Positions 25,074-33,176 of a DNA stretch of 50,906 nucleotides are shown here, piece after piece. This DNA is from Pseudomonas sp. ICMP 561 (GTDB lineage Bacteria > Pseudomonadota > Gammaproteobacteria > Pseudomonadales > Pseudomonadaceae): contig NZ_LKBT01000022.1 of assembly GCF_002699985.1 (NCBI RefSeq), positions 1 through 50,906 of the forward strand, given 5' to 3'. Each line of letters begins with the position of its first letter. Position 1 is the first letter of the stretch. The notes beneath the pieces are model-generated. The model searched no databases and was not told where the DNA came from. It saw only the letters and a list, made by a program, of their open reading frames with translations. The position numbers and the translations under genes are program-made.

Positions 25074-26141
25074 TCAAACGTTGATGCCGACCTTTTTCCA
25101 GGCTGCCTTGACGGCCTTTTTCGCGGCTGTGCCGTATTGCTTGCCGCCCGCGACCTGTACGCTGATCCTCGCACAGTCAGCGAACTGACTGTTGCTCTGC
25201 AACTGCAGCAAGGTTTCATACCAGATCCTGCCAGTCACTTCCCAGGCATTCCCGCCCAGCGCCTTGGACGCCAGCACAAACGCCCGATTGGCGATGCCCG
25301 AATTGATGTGTACGCCGCCGTTATCCTTGGGACCGGTGTAAAGGCCCGCCATGCTGGCGGGTTGCGGGTCATCGCCCAAGTCCGGATCGTTCACGTACGC
25401 TGTACCCGGGTTCTCCATATCGCGGATGCCGCGGCGGGTAGGGGCGGGGACCAATAGCTCCTTACCGATCACCCAACTCGATTCTTCAGCGCTGGTGCCT
25501 TCTTTCCACTGACGGACCAGAATCCCGAACACATCGGCAAAATGTTCGTTGAGTGCGCCTGACTGTCCCTGATAACTCAGGTTGCTGGTAAAAGACTGTA
25601 CGCCGTGGGTCAGCTCATGGCCGATGACTTCCAGACTGCCGGTAAAACGCTTGAAGACCTCTCCGTCGCCATCACCGTAGGCCATTTGCTCGCCATTCCA
25701 GAACGCGTTGTTCATGGGCACGAAGCCGCCCTCAAAATCCACCTCGGCGACATGGACGGTGGAAACCAGCGTCATCCCGTTGTCATCCAGCGAATTGCGG
25801 CCGAACAGCTCGTTATAAAAGTCATAAACATCGCCTGAACCATTGAAGGCTTCGTCCAGGGCGGGGTCGGCTGTGTCCGGTTGGCCTTCCGAGCGGCCAA
25901 GCGTACCGGGCAGTTTATTGGTGCCCTTGGCGTCGTAAACCAGCCGACTCTTCTTACCGTCTGGCGATTTGCTTGCAAGCAAGGTCGGCATGGCGCGTGC
26001 TGAGCTGCGGAAAGCGACAAAGGCCGAACTGCTGGCCAGATTGGTAATCGCCAGGGCTCTGACCCGTGCGTGAGGCGACTGAGCCAGATGCTCGAGAATG
26101 TAAGGGGGGACGATGCAATGCAGCGGATTTCGATGGCACAT
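25074..26141 (-). CDS. Protealysin-like M4 (thermolysin-family) metalloprotease
   Basis: This 355-residue zinc protease has no signal peptide. Its short protealysin-type propeptide begins MCHRNPLHCIVPPYILEHL; the PPYIL motif is characteristic. The catalytic core has HELTH (His175, Glu176, His179), the third zinc ligand Glu199 in GALNEHFADVFG, and the catalytic GGVHINSGIANRAF. It is much shorter than secreted thermolysins because the long FTP/PepSY propeptide is missing. The frame stays open 118 codons upstream, but that part has no family resemblance. The emfourin-like inhibitor gene follows directly. Confidence 0.92.
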   Translation of the reverse strand: MCHRNPLHCIVPPYILEHLAQSPHARVRALAITNLASSSAFVAFRSSARAMPTLLASKSPDGKKSRLVYDAKGTNKLPGTLGRSEGQPDTADPALDEAFNGSGDVYDFYNELFGRNSLDDNGMTLVSTVHVAEVDFEGGFVPMNNAFWNGEQMAYGDGDGEVFKRFTGSLEVIGHELTHGVQSFTSNLSYQGQSGALNEHFADVFGILVRQWKEGTSAEESSWVIGKELLVPAPTRRGIRDMENPGTAYVNDPDLGDDPQPASMAGLYTGPKDNGGVHINSGIANRAFVLASKALGGNAWEVTGRIWYETLLQLQSNSQFADCARISVQVAGGKQYGTAAKKAVKAAWKKVGINV

Positions 26142-26458
26142 GCGTGAAACTCCCTGAGCAGTGTTACAAAACCGTAACGGACTCTTTTTGGGCAGCGCCC
26201 GTGCCCACGATGTTCCGCCCGTTCGCCGGAGAGCGCTGTTGAACCTCGATTGCCGCTGAAAAACGGCAGGTCCAATCGTTAGAATTTGTAACTGCGGTAT
26301 CAGTCTTTGAGAGATGCGCGCCACCCAGGCCTGACTGACGGGGTGATCTATGGCATTCGTTGCTGCCAGAGAGCGACGAAGTGTCGCCAGCGTGAATGGA
26401 CCGTTGTCGATGGCAGCAATGCTAAACTTGCGCCCACTTTTGAGAGGAGCAAGCAGAC
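26142..26458. other. Divergent promoter region, protease / SPOR lipoprotein
   Basis: This gene-free gap of 317 bp lies between two divergent genes. Open frames cross it on both strands but show no recognisable domain. A GAGAGGAG ribosome-binding site stands at 26442-26449 for the rightward gene. No repeat or hairpin of note was seen. Confidence 0.4.
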
Positions 26459-26812
26459 GTGCGCAATTTGGCAATGATGATAGCGGTGCTGGCACTGGCT
26501 GGCTGCGATGCCGACAAGTCCACCCCGCCCGCGCCCAAGGTGCAGGCGACGACTGCGGTACAAGCCCCGCGGGCTGCCCCGCAATGGGAAATCCAGATCA
26601 ATGCCAATGAGGCGTTGAGCGATATCAGCGCCTGGTTGCTTGAGCGCAGCTATCCGCCTTATCTGGTGACGATCGATGGCAAGCAGCAATTGCTGATCGG
26701 ACCTTACCCAAGCCAGGAACGCGCCGAAGAAATTCGCACTGAGCTGCTGGCTAAAATCGCCAAATCCCACCGCAAAGCCGCCCCGGTGGTCATTCAGCGG
26801 GTGCCGTCCTGA
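26459..26812 (+). CDS. Small SPOR-domain-like lipoprotein
   Basis: This 117-residue protein starts at a GTG behind a strong GAGAGGAG. It has a lipoprotein signal with lipobox LALAGC (Cys16) and a Pro/Ala-rich linker (STPPAPKVQATTAVQAPRAAP). Its C-terminal ~70 residues resemble a SPOR fold (LLERSYPPYLVTIDGKQQLLIGPYPSQERAEEIRTEL). SPOR domains bind denuded peptidoglycan at division sites. The lack of a spacer longer than about 20 residues suggests it stays close to its membrane anchor. Confidence 0.75.
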   Translation: MRNLAMMIAVLALAGCDADKSTPPAPKVQATTAVQAPRAAPQWEIQINANEALSDISAWLLERSYPPYLVTIDGKQQLLIGPYPSQERAEEIRTELLAKIAKSHRKAAPVVIQRVPS

Positions 26813-26920
26813 CGGCTATTCAGCTGTCGCCGTGAATGTAGCAAGACACTGGATGATCGCTGTGACACCCTCGGTTCACGTGCTTCGAATCATTCGATGC
26901 GTGAACCGGGAAGCGCTGTT

Positions 26921-27421
26921 ATGGACGAAATTCAAAGATTGGGCGAGTTACTGAGCGCCAATCAACGCAATGAAGAACATAAGCACCAGCAATTCCACAC
27001 CGGCCTGGCGCAATGGCAGGCCAGCATTCTGAAACTTTACGAGCAGATCGAAGCGTGGCTCAAGCCGCTGACCGACAGTGGCCAGATCACCGTGGAGTTC
27101 GAGCCGCATCTTGCACAAAGCAAAGGTTATCCCGACGAAAACTCTCCGTTTCGCACTCAGCGCATGACGCTGTCGATTGCGGGGCGGCAGGTAGCCTTGA
27201 TTCCTGACGCGATGGGGGCGAAAGGGCTGGTGTCGATTTCGGCCACAGGGTTGAGCCCGCATGCGCAGGAGCAGGTGTCGCTGATCTGTGTGGATGCTAC
27301 TCAAGGTGTGCAGTGGATGGAGAAGAAGCGCATTGGCGTGAAGGAGTCTGAAGCGGTGCCTTTTACGGCGGACCATTTTGCCAGGCAGTTGCAGGCGTTG
27401 GTGCCGGGGAGTTCGGTTTAG
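26921..27421 (+). CDS. Conserved hypothetical protein
   Basis: This 166-residue soluble protein has no signal peptide or membrane segment. Residues 1-60 look helical and coiled-coil-prone (MDEIQRLGELLSANQRNEEHKHQQFHTGLAQWQASILKLYEQIEAWL). The rest alternates strands and helices (ITVEFEPH, MTLSIAGRQVALIPDAMGAKGLVSIS). ATG 26921 is chosen over an in-frame ATG eight codons earlier because it gives a cleaner N-terminus. I do not recognise a family. The long inverted-repeat element begins almost at its stop codon. Confidence 0.7.
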   Translation: MDEIQRLGELLSANQRNEEHKHQQFHTGLAQWQASILKLYEQIEAWLKPLTDSGQITVEFEPHLAQSKGYPDENSPFRTQRMTLSIAGRQVALIPDAMGAKGLVSISATGLSPHAQEQVSLICVDATQGVQWMEKKRIGVKESEAVPFTADHFARQLQALVPGSSV

Positions 27422-27423
27422 GT

Positions 27424-28204
27424 CTTGTGTGTATATCCGGGGTTGGGTGATGGCTCATATTGGTTGCGCTTTTACAGCGCCTCACTTTTGATAGATCCGG
27501 AAGCCGGCCCAGACAAAAGTAAGCAAAACGCTCTTGCCCCACCACTCGGCACCTCGCTGTCGCTCGGTGTACCCGCCCGCAGATTCTGAACCGTGGGCCG
27601 CCGCAATGGGCCATCCATGGCCCGGTGCGGCTAACCCGGCGTCCTGCCCCTCTTCAACTCAAGGGCGTCCCACGCTTCAGAATCTGCGTTCGGCCAGCGT
27701 GGTTTAACGGGGCGCCTCAGATCAAAATCAAAAGCGCGGCGGCCTGACAGCCGACCTGTTTTGTTGGGTTTGCCGACATTCTGTAGGAGCTGCCGAAGGC
27801 TGCGAAGCGGTGTGTCAGATCAAGAATGCGTTGGTTGTTGGGACGTCTCGCGAACAAGTTCGCTCCTACCGGGCTGAGGCGATCCCGCCGTCTTCGCTTT
27901 GCTTTTGATCTGCTTTTGATTTTGATTTTGATCTTAGGCGCCCCGTTAAACCACGCCGGCCGGAATTCGATATTGCTGCGTGGGGCAAACCGGCAGGGAT
28001 GCCGGTTTAGCCGCCTCAGGCCATGGATGGCCGGTGGCGGCGGCCCCACGCTGCAATGTCGGATTACGGGCATGCCGAGCGACAGCGAGGCACCCAGTGG
28101 TGGGGCAAGAGCCTTTTGCTTAATTTTGGGCTCCTTTCAAAAGTGAGGCGCCGTAAGGGCGCAACCAATCCAAGCCCAAACGCAACATTGGATATGCACA
28201 CAAA
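27424..28204. mobile_element. ~780-bp long inverted-repeat element (no transposase)
   Basis: Two inverted arms of about 300 bp (27424-27742 and 27886-28204) match along their whole length with scattered differences. Shared blocks in order from the outside are GTGTG.ATATCC, ATTGGTTGCGC, GCGCCTCACTTTTGA, GCTCTTGCCCCACCACT, CCTCGCTGTCGCTCGG, GGCCATCCATGGCC and GCGTGGTTTAACGGGGCGCC. AGATCAAAATCAAAA runs end the arms. The ~145-bp centre holds a REP-like unit (27782-27870). Open frames inside are low-complexity by-products. No protein-coding gene is supported in 27422-28252. It looks like a dispersed non-autonomous repeat; its family was not identified. Confidence 0.7.
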
Positions 28205-28252
28205 AAAGCTGCATACATACCCAAACCACGGTAGATCAATAAATGTACAGGG

Positions 28253-28573
28253 TTAGTCGCGACGACCCAGCAACAAACCTACTACGAGACCAAAGCCCGC
28301 GGAAATGGCAACGGTCTGCCATGGATGGCCACCGATATAGGTTTCGGTCGCTTCAACCACCGGCTTGGTGCGCTCACGCACACTGGCAACAGACTCAGAG
28401 GCCTGCTTGAGTTTCAGGCCAAGCTGCGCGCGCAGGGTTTCTGCGTCTTCACCGACCAGAGCAGCGCTGTCTTTGAGCAGCTTGTCGGACTCTTCGATCA
28501 GGGCCTGCAGTTCGCTGAAAGCCTGGTCCTTGATCTGTTCTGCGGTAGTTTGAGCGGCAGTTTTACGAGCCAT
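28253..28573 (-). CDS. DUF883 (ElaB/YqjD-like) membrane-anchored protein
   Basis: This 106-residue protein has an N-terminal Lys/Ala-rich helix, a long amphipathic helical body (residues 10-75) and a C-terminal membrane segment (TVAISAGFGLVVGLLLGRRD) preceded by GGHPWQ. This is the standard ElaB/YgaM/YqjD layout. E. coli YqjD binds ribosomes at the inner membrane in stationary phase. ATG 28573 follows GAAAGGA. Its gene stands alone between the inverted-repeat element and a divergent small gene. Confidence 0.88.
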   Translation of the reverse strand: MARKTAAQTTAEQIKDQAFSELQALIEESDKLLKDSAALVGEDAETLRAQLGLKLKQASESVASVRERTKPVVEATETYIGGHPWQTVAISAGFGLVVGLLLGRRD

Positions 28574-28748
28574 GATGTTTTCCTTTCGTTGATGATGGCA
28601 GTAAGCAATGGAGTCTTGCGGTTGACGAAAAGTTGCAGAAGTCTGCGCGTCACCACTCATTTCGCTTGTGGGATTTGCCGGAAACAGTCTCTTAAAGGTG
28701 CCCTTACGGGTGTAAGATACTTCCGGTTTTTAGTCACAGGTGACCGTT

Positions 28749-29003
28749 ATGAGTTTCAATCTGGCCAATCGGCCGCTTCCTGAGCGTGCTGCGCTCGAAG
28801 ACGAAAAATCCCGCCTCTTTGACCTATGGCAGAGCAATCTGGGTAAAGCCAAGGGCGACGCCGCGCGATTGTTCGGCGAGCGCTCCAAGCGCAAAGGCAA
28901 ATGGTCCGAATGGGTTCGTTCCGAACTCGACACCATGAGCCCGCCCGAGTACGCGAACATGGTCCGCAGTGAAGTCAACCGGCTCATGGCCGCCAGCAAG
29001 TAA
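28749..29003 (+). CDS. Small conserved hypothetical protein
   Basis: This 84-residue soluble, highly charged and helical protein includes RAALEDEKSRLFDLWQSNLGKAKGDAARLFGERSKRKGKW. ATG 28749 has AGGTGA upstream; an in-frame GTG three codons earlier is the alternative. No signal peptide, membrane segment or known motif is visible. Its gene is divergent from the DUF883 gene and shares a ~175-bp gap with it. The function is not recognised. Confidence 0.65.
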   Translation: MSFNLANRPLPERAALEDEKSRLFDLWQSNLGKAKGDAARLFGERSKRKGKWSEWVRSELDTMSPPEYANMVRSEVNRLMAASK

Positions 29004-29041
29004 GTAACGCTTCGCCAGACACCTCTCTTGATGCAGAGCCT

Positions 29042-29521
29042 TTACCAGCTCCCGTCAACCGATTGCGGCAGGCTGAGGACGCCACTGTCCTTGAAGCGCA
29101 TGGTGCCAAACAGTCCACCCGCAAGCTTGCCGCGCAAGGTGTAAGGCAGGTTGTCGAGGCTTTGGATTTGCGTCAGGCCCACCGCCTGGCGCAGGGCCGC
29201 GAACGCGGAAACGCTGACCGGCACCACCAGCACTGTTTCGGAAAAGCGCCCGATGGAGCCTTGCTGATCACTGACGCCGGACGCCAGCAGCCTGCCATTT
29301 ACATCCAGGTCCAGCGCAACGCCGTTGTATTCGATCGCGGTCTCATTCGGGTTCTGCAATCGCAACTTGACCGCCAGCCTTACTTCCAGTCCTTGTCCGG
29401 GCAATGACTCAATACCCACCACGTTGATGTTCAGTGGATCGCGATTGGGCAACAGGGCGCAAGCACCTAGGGTTAAAAGCAGAAAGCTGACCAGCAGCGT
29501 ACGAATCAGGCGTGAGGGCAT
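29042..29521 (-). CDS. LEA14-like (LEA type 2/WHy domain) lipoprotein
   Basis: This 159-residue protein has a lipoprotein signal with lipobox LGAC (Cys about 20). A single LEA-2/WHy beta domain follows (about 30-150, e.g. LNINVVGIESLPGQGLEVRLAVKLRLQNPNETAIEYNGVALDLDVNGR). Such proteins are common desiccation- or stress-associated lipoproteins in Pseudomonas. ATG 29521 is chosen because AAAGGA stands nine bases upstream. Upstream in-frame ATGs would break the signal peptide. Confidence 0.85.
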   Translation of the reverse strand: MPSRLIRTLLVSFLLLTLGACALLPNRDPLNINVVGIESLPGQGLEVRLAVKLRLQNPNETAIEYNGVALDLDVNGRLLASGVSDQQGSIGRFSETVLVVPVSVSAFAALRQAVGLTQIQSLDNLPYTLRGKLAGGLFGTMRFKDSGVLSLPQSVDGSW

Positions 29522-29645
29522 TCGGTATGTTCCTTTGGGCATGTGACAGGGCGCTGCTATCCGCTCAGACCCCATGTGCGCGCAGAGATTCGTTTTCATC
29601 CGGCGCTGGCTTATGCTGCAGGACCTGCATGCTGATGAGTCACGG

Positions 29646-30719
29646 ATGCCCAGACATCAGAAAACTACGCCGCCGATTGCGACGTTGACGGAAAAACACA
29701 CCATTTCCGTTGAAATGGTGCGCGAGGCATTCCTGCAAAGCGGTCTCTCCAGGCCCATTCAGCAAATGCTGCTGACAGAGGCAGGCATTGCCATTGATGT
29801 GCTTGATGATCGGGATGCACGGGTGCCGGTCAGTGCTTACGCGGACTTGTGGCGAAGCATTGAACGGCGCACCGATGACCTGTTCTTCGGTATGGATCCG
29901 CGTGCGCTGCGCCAGGGCAGTCTTGAGTTCCTATGCCGCTCGTCCATGGCTCAGCCCACATTGGTGGCAGGCCTTGAGTCGGGACTCGACTTTCTCGGGC
30001 TGATGCTTGAGCGCTTCGGTGCCCGCTTGATCCGTCAGCAGAGTGTGGCGGAGGTGGTCATTGGTCATGAGCAGGACCCGGTGTCCCGGGCATTTGCGGA
30101 CTTCACTTTCTGGATGATTGTGCACGGTGTGGCCTGCTGGCTTTGCGGGCGGCGAGTGCCGATTATGGGCATTGAGTTGCGTTGCGCGCAGCCGGATTAC
30201 ATCGACGACTACAAGGTCATGTTCTCGGAGAATCTGCGTTTTCAGCGGCCGCGTTCAAGAATGATTTTTGCCGCTGATTGCCTGGATCTCCCCATTCGGC
30301 GTAGCGCTGCCGAACTTGACGCATTCCTCGCAGCTTTGCCGGGTAATCTGCTGGTCAAGTATCGGGATCCGCAAAGTCTGGGCAGTCGCATTCGCCAGCA
30401 TCTGCGCAGCCTGCCTGCCGAACAATGGCCACACAGTGCTGACCTGGCGAGCAGCCTGTGCATCTCCGCTTCGACCCTGCGCCGTCATCTTGCCGAAGAA
30501 GCTCAAAGCTACCAGGCCCTCAAGAATTCCGTACGCAAGGATCTGGCCATTGGTTGGCTGGCTGACGAGCATCTGGACATGGCGACCATCGCCAGTCGTC
30601 TTGGCTTTGCCGACACCAGTTCGTTTTACAAGGCTTTTCGTAAATGGTCAGGGATCAATCCCGGCCACTATCGAGACGTGGTGCAGAGCGGCGTTGGTCA
30701 AACCGGTCATCGACGCTGA
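29646..30719 (+). CDS. AraC-family transcriptional regulator (OruR/arabinose-binding-domain type)
   Basis: This protein of about 357 residues has an N-terminal AraC 'arabinose-binding' (PF12625-type) domain, including VPVSAYADLWRSIERRTDDLFFG. A C-terminal double helix-turn-helix (about the last 100 residues) has ADLASSLCISASTLRRHL and IASRLGFADTSSFYKAFRKWSGINPGHYR. It stands 80 bp upstream of a beta-oxidation-like gene set on the same strand, so it probably activates it. The start is uncertain: ATGs at 29613 and 29646 are both possible and neither has a strong ribosome-binding site. Confidence 0.85.
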   Translation: MPRHQKTTPPIATLTEKHTISVEMVREAFLQSGLSRPIQQMLLTEAGIAIDVLDDRDARVPVSAYADLWRSIERRTDDLFFGMDPRALRQGSLEFLCRSSMAQPTLVAGLESGLDFLGLMLERFGARLIRQQSVAEVVIGHEQDPVSRAFADFTFWMIVHGVACWLCGRRVPIMGIELRCAQPDYIDDYKVMFSENLRFQRPRSRMIFAADCLDLPIRRSAAELDAFLAALPGNLLVKYRDPQSLGSRIRQHLRSLPAEQWPHSADLASSLCISASTLRRHLAEEAQSYQALKNSVRKDLAIGWLADEHLDMATIASRLGFADTSSFYKAFRKWSGINPGHYRDVVQSGVGQTGHRR

Positions 30720-30799
30720 GCGTTTTGACCATTGCCCGAACCGGCACGCAGGGCGACTATTTCGGTTAACAACAATAAAGAACCGAATAGAGGTTACGC

Positions 30800-31567
30800 A
30801 TGGATATTCGCGACAAGGTTTTCCTGGTCAGTGGTGGCGCCTCAGGTCTGGGCGCTGCGACGGCGCACATGCTGGTCAACGCCGGGGCCAGAGTGGTACT
30901 CGCCGATCTGAATGCCAAGGCATTGTCGATACAGCTGGACAAGCTGGGCAAAAATGCTCGCGCAATGGTCACTGATGTCAGTCAGGAAGCGTCTGCACAG
31001 GCCGCCGTGGACGCCAGTGTCGACGCATTTGGCGCGCTCCACGGGCTGATCAATTGCGCCGGTGTCGTTGGCGCGCAAAAGATCCTCGGTAAGGAAGGTC
31101 CTCACAATCTGCCTGACTTTCGCCAGGTGATCGACGTCAATCTTATCGGCAGTTTCAACCTGTTACGGCTCGCCAGTGCAGCCATGTCTGTTGGCGCGGC
31201 GGATGAGGGCGGTGAGCGGGGCATCATCATCAATACCGCGTCTGTCGCCGCTTACGACGGTCAGATCGGTCAGGCCGCTTATGCTGCCTCCAAGGGCGCC
31301 ATTGTCAGCATGACTCTGCCCGCGGCGAGAGAACTGGCGCGCTTCGGTATCCGGGTCATGACCATCGCCCCCGGTATTTTCGAGACGCCAATGATGGCGG
31401 GCATGACCCCGCAGGTGCGTGAATCCCTGTCGGCTGGCGTGCCATTTCCGCCGCGTCTGGGCAAGCCGGACGAGTACGCCGCGCTGGTCCGGCACATCAT
31501 CGAAAACCCGATGCTCAATGGCGAAGTGATCCGCCTCGATGGTGCCTTGCGCATGGCGGCGCGTTAG
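30800..31567 (+). CDS. SDR-family 3-hydroxyacyl-CoA dehydrogenase (type II-like)
   Basis: This 255-residue short-chain dehydrogenase has the NAD-binding motif GGASGLGAAT (residues 12-21) and NCAG. The catalytic residues lie in NTASVAAYDGQIGQAAYAASKGA (Ser, Tyr, Lys). The C-terminal RLGKPDEYAALV is typical of the HSD17B10-like 3-hydroxyacyl-CoA dehydrogenases. It would oxidise a 3-hydroxyacyl-CoA, with the thiolase and hydratase encoded next providing the flanking steps. An AGAGGT precedes the ATG. Confidence 0.88.
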   Translation: MDIRDKVFLVSGGASGLGAATAHMLVNAGARVVLADLNAKALSIQLDKLGKNARAMVTDVSQEASAQAAVDASVDAFGALHGLINCAGVVGAQKILGKEGPHNLPDFRQVIDVNLIGSFNLLRLASAAMSVGAADEGGERGIIINTASVAAYDGQIGQAAYAASKGAIVSMTLPAARELARFGIRVMTIAPGIFETPMMAGMTPQVRESLSAGVPFPPRLGKPDEYAALVRHIIENPMLNGEVIRLDGALRMAAR

Positions 31568-31588
31568 ACGTTAGCTCTGGGTTATGAC

Positions 31589-31680
31589 CGTAGGACCGGC
31601 TTTAGCCGGGAGTGCATTTCACCTGACGATAAATTTGCCGTGTATGTGCTGGCCCTCTCCCGGCTGAAGCCGGTCCTACA
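31589..31680. repeat. REP-type palindrome
   Basis: CGTAGGACCGGCTTTAGCCG is paired with CGGCTGAAGCCGGTCCTACA. Its right end abuts the MITE-like element. Confidence 0.8.
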
Positions 31681-31842
31681 CAGACTGTGTGAAAACTACT
31701 GCAGGCTGGGCACCTTCGGTGCTACGCGCACAATACTGCGTTAAAAACAGGCGAAAAATGCTCATTTAGAACACAAAGACTCCGCTTTTTCGCCTGTTTT
31801 TGCCTTGTCTTGCCGTCGCTCGCTACGTTTTCACACAGTCTG
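31681..31842. mobile_element. 162-bp MITE-like element with nested inverted repeats
   Basis: Perfect 16-bp terminal inverted repeats are present: CAGACTGTGTGAAAAC at 31681-31696 and its inverse at 31827-31842. Inside is a second perfect 16-bp inverted repeat, AAAAACAGGCGAAAAA at 31743-31758 with its inverse at 31786-31801. TACA occurs on both outer sides, a possible 4-bp target duplication. There is no coding capacity. It lies at the edge of a REP unit inside the beta-oxidation gene set. Confidence 0.7.
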
Positions 31843-31897
31843 TACAGGTCATTTATTGCAGCTCAAATCAAAGCTTTGACTTGATAAGGGATTAATC

Positions 31898-33106
31898 ATG
31901 ACTTCAGAACATTCATCCATAAATGATGACCCCGTGGTGATCGTCAGCGCTGTGCGCACGCCCATGGGTGGGTTTCAGGGCGATCTGCAGAGTCTGACCG
32001 CGCCGCAGTTGGGGGCGGCAGTCATTCGCGCAGCGGTAGAGCGGGCGGGTATCGCGGCTGAAGAGGTTGAGCAGGTGTTATTTGGCTGCGTGTTGTCTGC
32101 GGGGCTCGGGCAGGCACCTGCGCGGCAAGCCGCGTTGGGCGCGGGGCTGGCCAGGTCAACGTTGTGCACCACGCTGAACAAAATGTGCGGCTCAGGCATG
32201 CAGGCGGCGATGCTAGGCCATGACGTGTTGCTGGCGGGCAGTGCAAAAGTGGTAGTGGCGGGCGGCATGGAAAGCATGTCCAACGCACCTTATCTGTTGG
32301 ACAGGGCGCGCAGCGGTTACCGCATGGGGCACGGGCGTGCGCTTGATCACATGTTCCTGGACGGTCTGGAGGACGCCTATGAACCGGGCCGGCTGATGGG
32401 CACTTATGCCGAACAGTGCGCGGAGAGCCACGGTTTTACCCGTGAAGTGCAGGATGCGTTTGCAGTGGAGTCCTTGAGCCGCGCACAAGAGGCGATCAGC
32501 AAAGGCTGGTTCAACGGCGAAATCGTCCCACTGGAAGTCATTGTGGGTAAAGAGCAGCGGCAGGTGACTCATGATGAGCAACCGCCCAAGGCCCGGCTGG
32601 ACAAGATACAGACGCTCAAGCCCGCTTTCCGTCAAGGCGGCACCGTGACCGCGGCCAATTCCAGCTCCATCTCCGACGGAGCCGCTGCGCTGCTGTTGAT
32701 GCGTCGCTCCGAAGCGACACAGCGAGGCCTGAAACCGTTGGCGGTGATCCATGGGCATGCGGCGTTCGCGGATGAGCCAGGGCTATTCCCGGTTGCGCCC
32801 ATCGGGGCAATTCACAATCTGATGACGCGCACCGGATGGACCCTGGATCAGGTCGATTTGTTCGAGATCAACGAAGCGTTTGCCGTCGTGACTTTGGCCG
32901 CCATGAGTCAGCTGAACCTGCCTCACGACAAAGTCAATATTCATGGCGGAGCCTGTGCGCTTGGCCATCCTATTGGTGCGTCGGGCGCACGTATTCTCGT
33001 GACCCTGCTGGGGGCTCTCCGACGTAAGGGGCTGCGGCGCGGCGTTGGGGCCATTTGCATTGGCGGCGGTGAAGCAACCGCTATAGCCGTAGAAATCATT
33101 CAATAG
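31898..33106 (+). CDS. Acetyl-CoA C-acyltransferase (thiolase)
   Basis: This 402-residue thiolase has the nucleophilic Cys in LNKMCGSGMQA (about residue 98). The second region is GGACALGHPIGASGAR with the active-site His, and the general-base Cys is in GAICIGGGEATA near the C-terminus. Thiolases cleave 3-ketoacyl-CoA or condense acetyl-CoA. With the dehydrogenase before it and the hydratase after it, a degradative beta-oxidation role is likely. AGGG/GGGATTAATC lies before the ATG. Confidence 0.92.
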   Translation: MTSEHSSINDDPVVIVSAVRTPMGGFQGDLQSLTAPQLGAAVIRAAVERAGIAAEEVEQVLFGCVLSAGLGQAPARQAALGAGLARSTLCTTLNKMCGSGMQAAMLGHDVLLAGSAKVVVAGGMESMSNAPYLLDRARSGYRMGHGRALDHMFLDGLEDAYEPGRLMGTYAEQCAESHGFTREVQDAFAVESLSRAQEAISKGWFNGEIVPLEVIVGKEQRQVTHDEQPPKARLDKIQTLKPAFRQGGTVTAANSSSISDGAAALLLMRRSEATQRGLKPLAVIHGHAAFADEPGLFPVAPIGAIHNLMTRTGWTLDQVDLFEINEAFAVVTLAAMSQLNLPHDKVNIHGGACALGHPIGASGARILVTLLGALRRKGLRRGVGAICIGGGEATAIAVEIIQ

Positions 33107-33176
33107 TCCAATGAGATAAGGGCTTAAGTTAAAGTTGATTCTAGAATAATGGTTATCAGAAAAAGGAGCATTATCA

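Noticed and set aside
26142..26495. 118-codon N-terminal extension of the M4 protease
   Set aside because: The protealysin-type propeptide begins precisely at MCHRNPLH (26141); the upstream part shows no family resemblance.
27717..28256. Several reading frames inside the long inverted repeat (both strands)
   Set aside because: They derive from repeat arms and low-complexity ATCAAAATC tracts, with no ribosome-binding sites or recognisable domains.
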